From assembly GCA_015069365.1 (NCBI GenBank), contig SVIT01000010.1:1-33571 (forward strand): a stretch of 33,571 bases of DNA, given 5' to 3'. Each line of letters opens with the position of its first letter. Position 1 is the first letter of the stretch. The translations under genes and the position numbers were made by a program. Positions 30,136-33,571 of the stretch are shown here, one piece after another. The DNA comes from Clostridiales bacterium (GTDB lineage Bacteria > Bacillota > Clostridia > Christensenellales > Borkfalkiaceae). The notes beneath the pieces were generated by a model, which was not told the origin of the DNA, ran no database searches, and worked only from the letters and a program-made list of their open reading frames with translations.

Positions 30136-31314
30136 ATGCGTGATTTTGTCAATAAAAAATCCAAACTGATACCGCCGAGCGGAATACGTAAATTTTTCGA
30201 TATTGTGACGGTGACTGAGGGCGCGATTTCCCTTGGTGTGGGCGAGCCTGATTTCGTCACGCCCTGGAAAGTTCGGTCGGCGGCAATCACCTCTTTGCAA
30301 AGAGGGTATACGCAGTATACGGGCAACCGCGGTTTGCCTGCGCTCTTGAAGCTTATTTCACGGTATTTAGAGGAGCGGTTTGGGCTTGAATACGACCCTG
30401 CCCATATCCTGGTTACCGTCGGTGGCAGCGAGGCGATTGACCTTGCGCTGCGCGCTTGTGTAGAAAACGGCGATGAGGTGCTGATCCCCGACCCTGCCTA
30501 CGTGTCTTATTCCCCTCTCGTGATTATGTCGGACGGAACACCCGTACACGTGGAGTGCCGCGAAGAGGATAATTTTGTTTTAAAACCAGAATATCTTGAA
30601 AAGGCGATTACGAAAAAAACAAAGGCGGTCATTCTCACCTATCCGAACAATCCCACTGGCGCGATCATGACGAAAGAAGAGCTGGAAGCGATTGCGGAAG
30701 TGATTATTCGGCATGATCTTTTGGTGATCACGGATGAGATTTATGCGGAGCTGACTTACAGCGGAAAACATGCGTCCATTGCGACCCTGCCTGGTATGAA
30801 AGAGCGTACCGTGTACGTCAGCGGCTTTTCCAAAGCGTTCGCGATGACGGGTTGGCGTTTGGGGTACGTTTGCGCGCCTAAGGAGATTGACGAGGCGATG
30901 TTTAAAATTCATCAATACGGAATCATGTGCGCGCCGATTATGTCCCAGCATGCGGCGATTGAAGCCCTCAAAGACGGCCTTTCAGACGGTTTTGCAACCG
31001 TGGAAGAAATGCGCGACTCCTACGATAAACGCCGCAAATTCGTTCTGCATTCCTTGCAAGAGATCGGAATGGACTGTTTCGAGCCGCAGGGGGCGTTTTA
31101 TGCCTTTCCGTCCGTAAAAAAGACGGGGTTGGACGGAGAACGGTTCGCGGAAGAGTTGTTGTCCTCTCAAAAGGTTGCCGTTGTTCCTGGCGGTGCGTTC
31201 GGTGCGTTTGGGGAAAACAACGTGCGTATTTCGTATGCGACGAGTATGAATTCCCTTTCCGAGGCGTTTGACCGAATGGGAGCATTTTTGGCGAAAATAG
31301 GAAAAACTTTGTGA
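30136..31314 (+). CDS. Class I/II PLP-dependent aminotransferase
   Basis: The fold-type I aminotransferase family transfers amino groups between amino acids and 2-oxo acids. The 392 aa show GVGEPDFVTPW (substrate-carboxylate region), GNRGLPALLKLIS, YPNNPTGAIM (about 168-177), VITDEIYAELTY with the PLP Asp, SGFSKAFAMTGWRLGY with the Schiff-base Lys (about 232), and VRISYATS with the C-terminal Arg. It is closest in look to aspartate/aromatic (PatA/AraT-like) enzymes; the substrate is not determined by sequence. The ribosome binding site is weak (TAAGGGC), so it may depend on coupling with the Lrp gene 11 nt upstream. Confidence 0.92.
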   Translation: MRDFVNKKSKLIPPSGIRKFFDIVTVTEGAISLGVGEPDFVTPWKVRSAAITSLQRGYTQYTGNRGLPALLKLISRYLEERFGLEYDPAHILVTVGGSEAIDLALRACVENGDEVLIPDPAYVSYSPLVIMSDGTPVHVECREEDNFVLKPEYLEKAITKKTKAVILTYPNNPTGAIMTKEELEAIAEVIIRHDLLVITDEIYAELTYSGKHASIATLPGMKERTVYVSGFSKAFAMTGWRLGYVCAPKEIDEAMFKIHQYGIMCAPIMSQHAAIEALKDGLSDGFATVEEMRDSYDKRRKFVLHSLQEIGMDCFEPQGAFYAFPSVKKTGLDGERFAEELLSSQKVAVVPGGAFGAFGENNVRISYATSMNSLSEAFDRMGAFLAKIGKTL

Positions 31315-31373
31315 AAAAGAGTGGAAGAAACCCGTAAAAGCGGTGAAATTCTTTCTAAAACTCTCAAAAATCA

Positions 31374-31402
31374 TTGACAAAGAAGCGAAAATAAGCTATA
31401 AT
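31374..31402 (+). promoter_or_regulatory. Perfect consensus promoter of greA-lysS
   Basis: TTGACA (31374-31379) and TATAAT (31397-31402) are separated by exactly 17 nt. It drives a leader of about 175 nt before greA. Confidence 0.92.
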
Positions 31403-31422
31403 AACAATACTGAAAAGAACAC

Positions 31423-31491
31423 ACCGTGACTTTTGGGTGAGCCAAACAGTCACGGTTGTATTTTTGCGTTCCGCGTGGGAGCGGTTTTTTT
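31423..31491 (+). promoter_or_regulatory. greA leader with two terminator-like hairpins
   Basis: Hairpin 1 pairs ACCGTGACT (31423-31431) with AGTCACGGT (31448-31456), with an inner TTTGG/CCAAA stem and one bulged C. It runs into TGTATTTTT. Hairpin 2 is a short CCGC/GCGG stem (31471-31484) followed by seven T residues (31485-31491). A further GTTCG/CGAAC stem lies near 31528-31546, before the greA AGGAGG. The arrangement suggests early termination or attenuation, or a short leader RNA. T-box hallmarks (AGGGTGGNACCGCG) are not present. Confidence 0.65.
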
Positions 31492-31583
31492 GCGCGTCGT
31501 TTGGGGTGATTTGGGGTTCGTGAAATGACCGAACGGACCAAAAAAGCGCGACAAATTCAACGAAGCGGAGCAGGAGGAATAGA

Positions 31584-32054
31584 ATGGCTGAACAGCAATT
31601 TATCATGACACAAAAGGGCTACGACGAAGCGGTTGCGCGTCTGAAATATTTACAGACGGAAAAACGTCAAGAGATCGTAGAACGTATCGCGGAGGCGAGA
31701 AGTCACGGCGATCTTTCCGAGAATGCGGAATACGACGCAGCGCGCAACGAGCAGGCGGCAAACGAAGGTGAGATCGTTGATCTTGATTACAAGATCAAAA
31801 ACGCAGTGATTCTCGAAGAAAACACGGATACTTCCTTTGTGCATATCGGTTCGAAAGTGCGTATTTACGATCACGATCTTGAGGAAGAAGAGGTGTACGA
31901 GATTACGGGTACAACGGAAGCAAATGCTATGGAGAATAAAATCTCTAACGAATCCCCCGTTGGCGCAGCGCTTTTGAAGCATAAAGTGGGCGACGTGGTT
32001 AAGATCATGGCACCCGACGGTGAATACAAAGTAACGGTCAAAGAAATTTTCTAA
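31584..32054 (+). CDS. greA: Transcription elongation factor GreA
   Basis: GreA enters the RNA polymerase secondary channel and rescues backtracked complexes by stimulating transcript cleavage. The 156 aa have the N-terminal coiled coil (about 1-75) with the conserved tip ARSHGDLSENAEYDAA, whose acidic residues act at the active site. The C-terminal FKBP-like domain (SPVGAALLKHKVGDVVKI) follows. AGGAGGAATAG precedes the ATG. It is 25 nt upstream of lysS, a pairing conserved in Firmicutes. Confidence 0.97.
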   Translation: MAEQQFIMTQKGYDEAVARLKYLQTEKRQEIVERIAEARSHGDLSENAEYDAARNEQAANEGEIVDLDYKIKNAVILEENTDTSFVHIGSKVRIYDHDLEEEEVYEITGTTEANAMENKISNESPVGAALLKHKVGDVVKIMAPDGEYKVTVKEIF

Positions 32055-32079
32055 AAATCTTTAACGAAAGAGGTTACCA

Positions 32080-33571
32080 TGCAAGAAAATAAGACGATGA
32101 ATCCCCCCGTGGAAGGGGCTGAAGAAGAACAGCTTATCGAGCAGGCGAGAATCCGCCGTGAAAAGCTCGCGAAACTCGTTTCCGAAGGCAAAAACCCCTA
32201 TGAACAGGTGAAATATCCCGTAGACGCGGATTCTGAAACGATCAAAAATAATTTCGAGGCGTACGAAGGTAAAACGGTTGCTATGGCAGGACGTATGATG
32301 TCCCGTCGTATCATGGGTAAGGCTTCCTTTTCGCATATTGCGGACAAGAGCGGTTCTATTCAAATCTACGTAACCCGTCAGGATATCGGCGAAGAAAATT
32401 ACATGTCCTATAAAAAGGATTATGACATCGGCGATATTTTTGGGTTCAAGGGTTTTGTGTTCAAAACGCAGACGGGCGAAGTTTCCGTACACGTTACCGA
32501 ACTGACCCTCCTTTCCAAATCCCTCCTCCCTCTTCCCGAAAAATACAACGGGTTGCAGGATAAGGATTTGAAATACCGTTTGCGCCACCTTGATCTTATT
32601 ATGAATAAGGACGTGCGTGATACGTTCCGCGTGCGCTCAAAGATTTTGAAAGAAATCCGTGCGTATTTGGACGGCAGAGGATATTTGGAAGTAGACACCC
32701 CCACCCTTCTTCCCTTGGAAATCGGTGCGGACGCAAGACCTTTCAAGACCCATCACAACGCGTTGGATTTGGATATGTACATGCGTATCGAAACGGAGCT
32801 TTTCTTAAAGCGCCTGATCGTCGGCGGTATGGATAAAGTCTATGAAGTAGGGCGCATTTTCCGTAACGAGGGTATGGACGCATACCACAATCCCGAATTC
32901 ACGACCATCGAAATGTACGAAGCGTACAGCGATTATTTCGATATGATGGACATGATTGAGGATCTTTACAAGACGGTTACCCTCAACGTTTGCGGAACGC
33001 TGGATATTCAGTACCAAGGTGAAGAAATCCACATGGGCAACTGGTCGAGAATGACCATGGCGGAAGCCGTTAAAAAGTATGCAGGCGTGGATTATAACGA
33101 CTGGGCAACGGACGAAGACGCGCGCGCCGCAGCGAAAGGGTTGGGCGTAGAACTTGAACACGAAAACGCAACGAAAGGTTGGGTTTTGATCGAGCTTTTC
33201 GACGCGTTTGTTGAAGATAAACTCATTCAACCTACGGTCATCTACGATTATCCCGTGGAAAATTCGCCTTTGGCAAAACGCAAACCTTCCAACCCTGCAT
33301 TTACCGAACGTTTCGAGTATTTCATTTGCGGTCACGAATTCGGTAACGCGTTCTCGGAACTCAACGATCCGATCGACCAGAAACAGCGTATGGTAAAGCA
33401 GGTAGAAGCGAAACGCGCAAAGGGCAACAACGAAGCGCAGGTGGATGAAGATTTCATCAACGCGCTCGAATACGGCTTGCCCCCCACAGGCGGTTTGGGT
33501 ATGGGGCTTGACAGATTTGTCATGCTGTTGACCGACAGCTCGACGATTCGCGACGTCATTCTCTTCCCTAC
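32080..33571 (+). CDS. lysS: Lysyl-tRNA synthetase, class II (partial, runs off the window)
   Basis: LysRS charges tRNA-Lys. The 497 visible codons start MQENKTMNPPVEGAEE after an AAAGAGG site and remain open to the end of the window. An OB anticodon-binding domain (about 60-160, VAMAGRMMSRRIMGKASFSHI) is followed by the class II core: motif 1 region RSKILKEIRAYLDGRGYLEVDTP, the GADARPFKTHHNALD lysine-site loop, motif 2 FRNEGMDAYHNPEFTTIE and motif 3 GLPPTGGLGMGLDRFVML. Only a few residues should be missing at the C-terminus. It is co-transcribed with greA. Confidence 0.97.

Noticed and set aside
31410-31583. T-box riboswitch for lysS
   Set aside because: The T-box antiterminator sequence and a clear specifier loop were not found, and greA is the first gene.

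Overview
The window looks like a chromosomal segment of a Clostridia-type Firmicute (Bacillota) with moderate GC. Evidence: Gram-positive gene pairings (holB-ricT, lon-ysxC, greA-lysS, rnpA-yidD-yidC-jag, and a SpoIVFA/SpoIVFB-like pair next to rng), strong AGGAGG ribosome binding sites, consensus TTGACA/TATAAT promoters and an L27 with an N-terminal extension. SpoIVFB-like and PdaB-like genes suggest a spore-forming ancestry. An uncultured gut Clostridia (Christensenellales-like) is a reasonable guess, but the sequence alone does not prove it.

Layout. 1-289: a palindrome-rich non-coding island. 290-2249 (minus): clpP and tig. 2508-4232 (plus): rqcH. 4259-4708 (minus): a helical protein of unknown role. 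4941-5587 (plus): rplU-rpmA, without the usual ysxB between them. 5688-7527 (minus): holB-ricT. 7659-8825 (minus): an RlmI-like methyltransferase. 8941-9447 (plus): a SLOG/YpsA-like protein. 9448-9720: a second palindrome island. 9735-10060: a candidate chromosomal origin with an AT-rich stretch, DnaA-trio-like repeats and about eight DnaA boxes. 10074-16938 (plus): rsmG, an unrecognised membrane-anchored protein, dnaN, rpmH, rnpA, yidD, yidC and jag. 16956-17439: the jag terminator and a third palindrome island, inverted relative to the second and containing a 137-bp tandem duplication. 17440-22798 (minus): ysxC, lon and a CpsC/CpsD-like polysaccharide co-polymerase/tyrosine-kinase pair. 23035-26603 (minus): rng, an M50 protease and a SpoIVFA-like M23 protein. 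26707-29075 (minus): a Cas4-like nuclease, a two-OB SSB-like protein and a PdaB-like deacetylase. 29348-31314 (plus): a small conserved protein, an Lrp/AsnC regulator and an aminotransferase. 31374-33571 (plus): a structured leader, greA, and lysS running off the end.

Most genes serve information processing and protein quality control. No complete new defence or mobile system is visible, and there is no CRISPR array, rRNA or tRNA. The most unusual features are: (1) an origin without an adjacent dnaA, with dnaN and the rpmH-jag cluster co-oriented and an unknown protein in the interval; (2) palindrome islands of shared modules bracketing that segment in inverted orientation; (3) a roughly 18-20 nt motif (consensus GGTACCATGTMCGMGTTGAA) scattered through coding and non-coding DNA on both strands, but absent from the 9.7 kb around the origin; (4) L27 with a non-canonical N-terminal extension and no neighbouring Prp protease gene; (5) a greA-lysS leader with a consensus promoter and two terminator-like hairpins.
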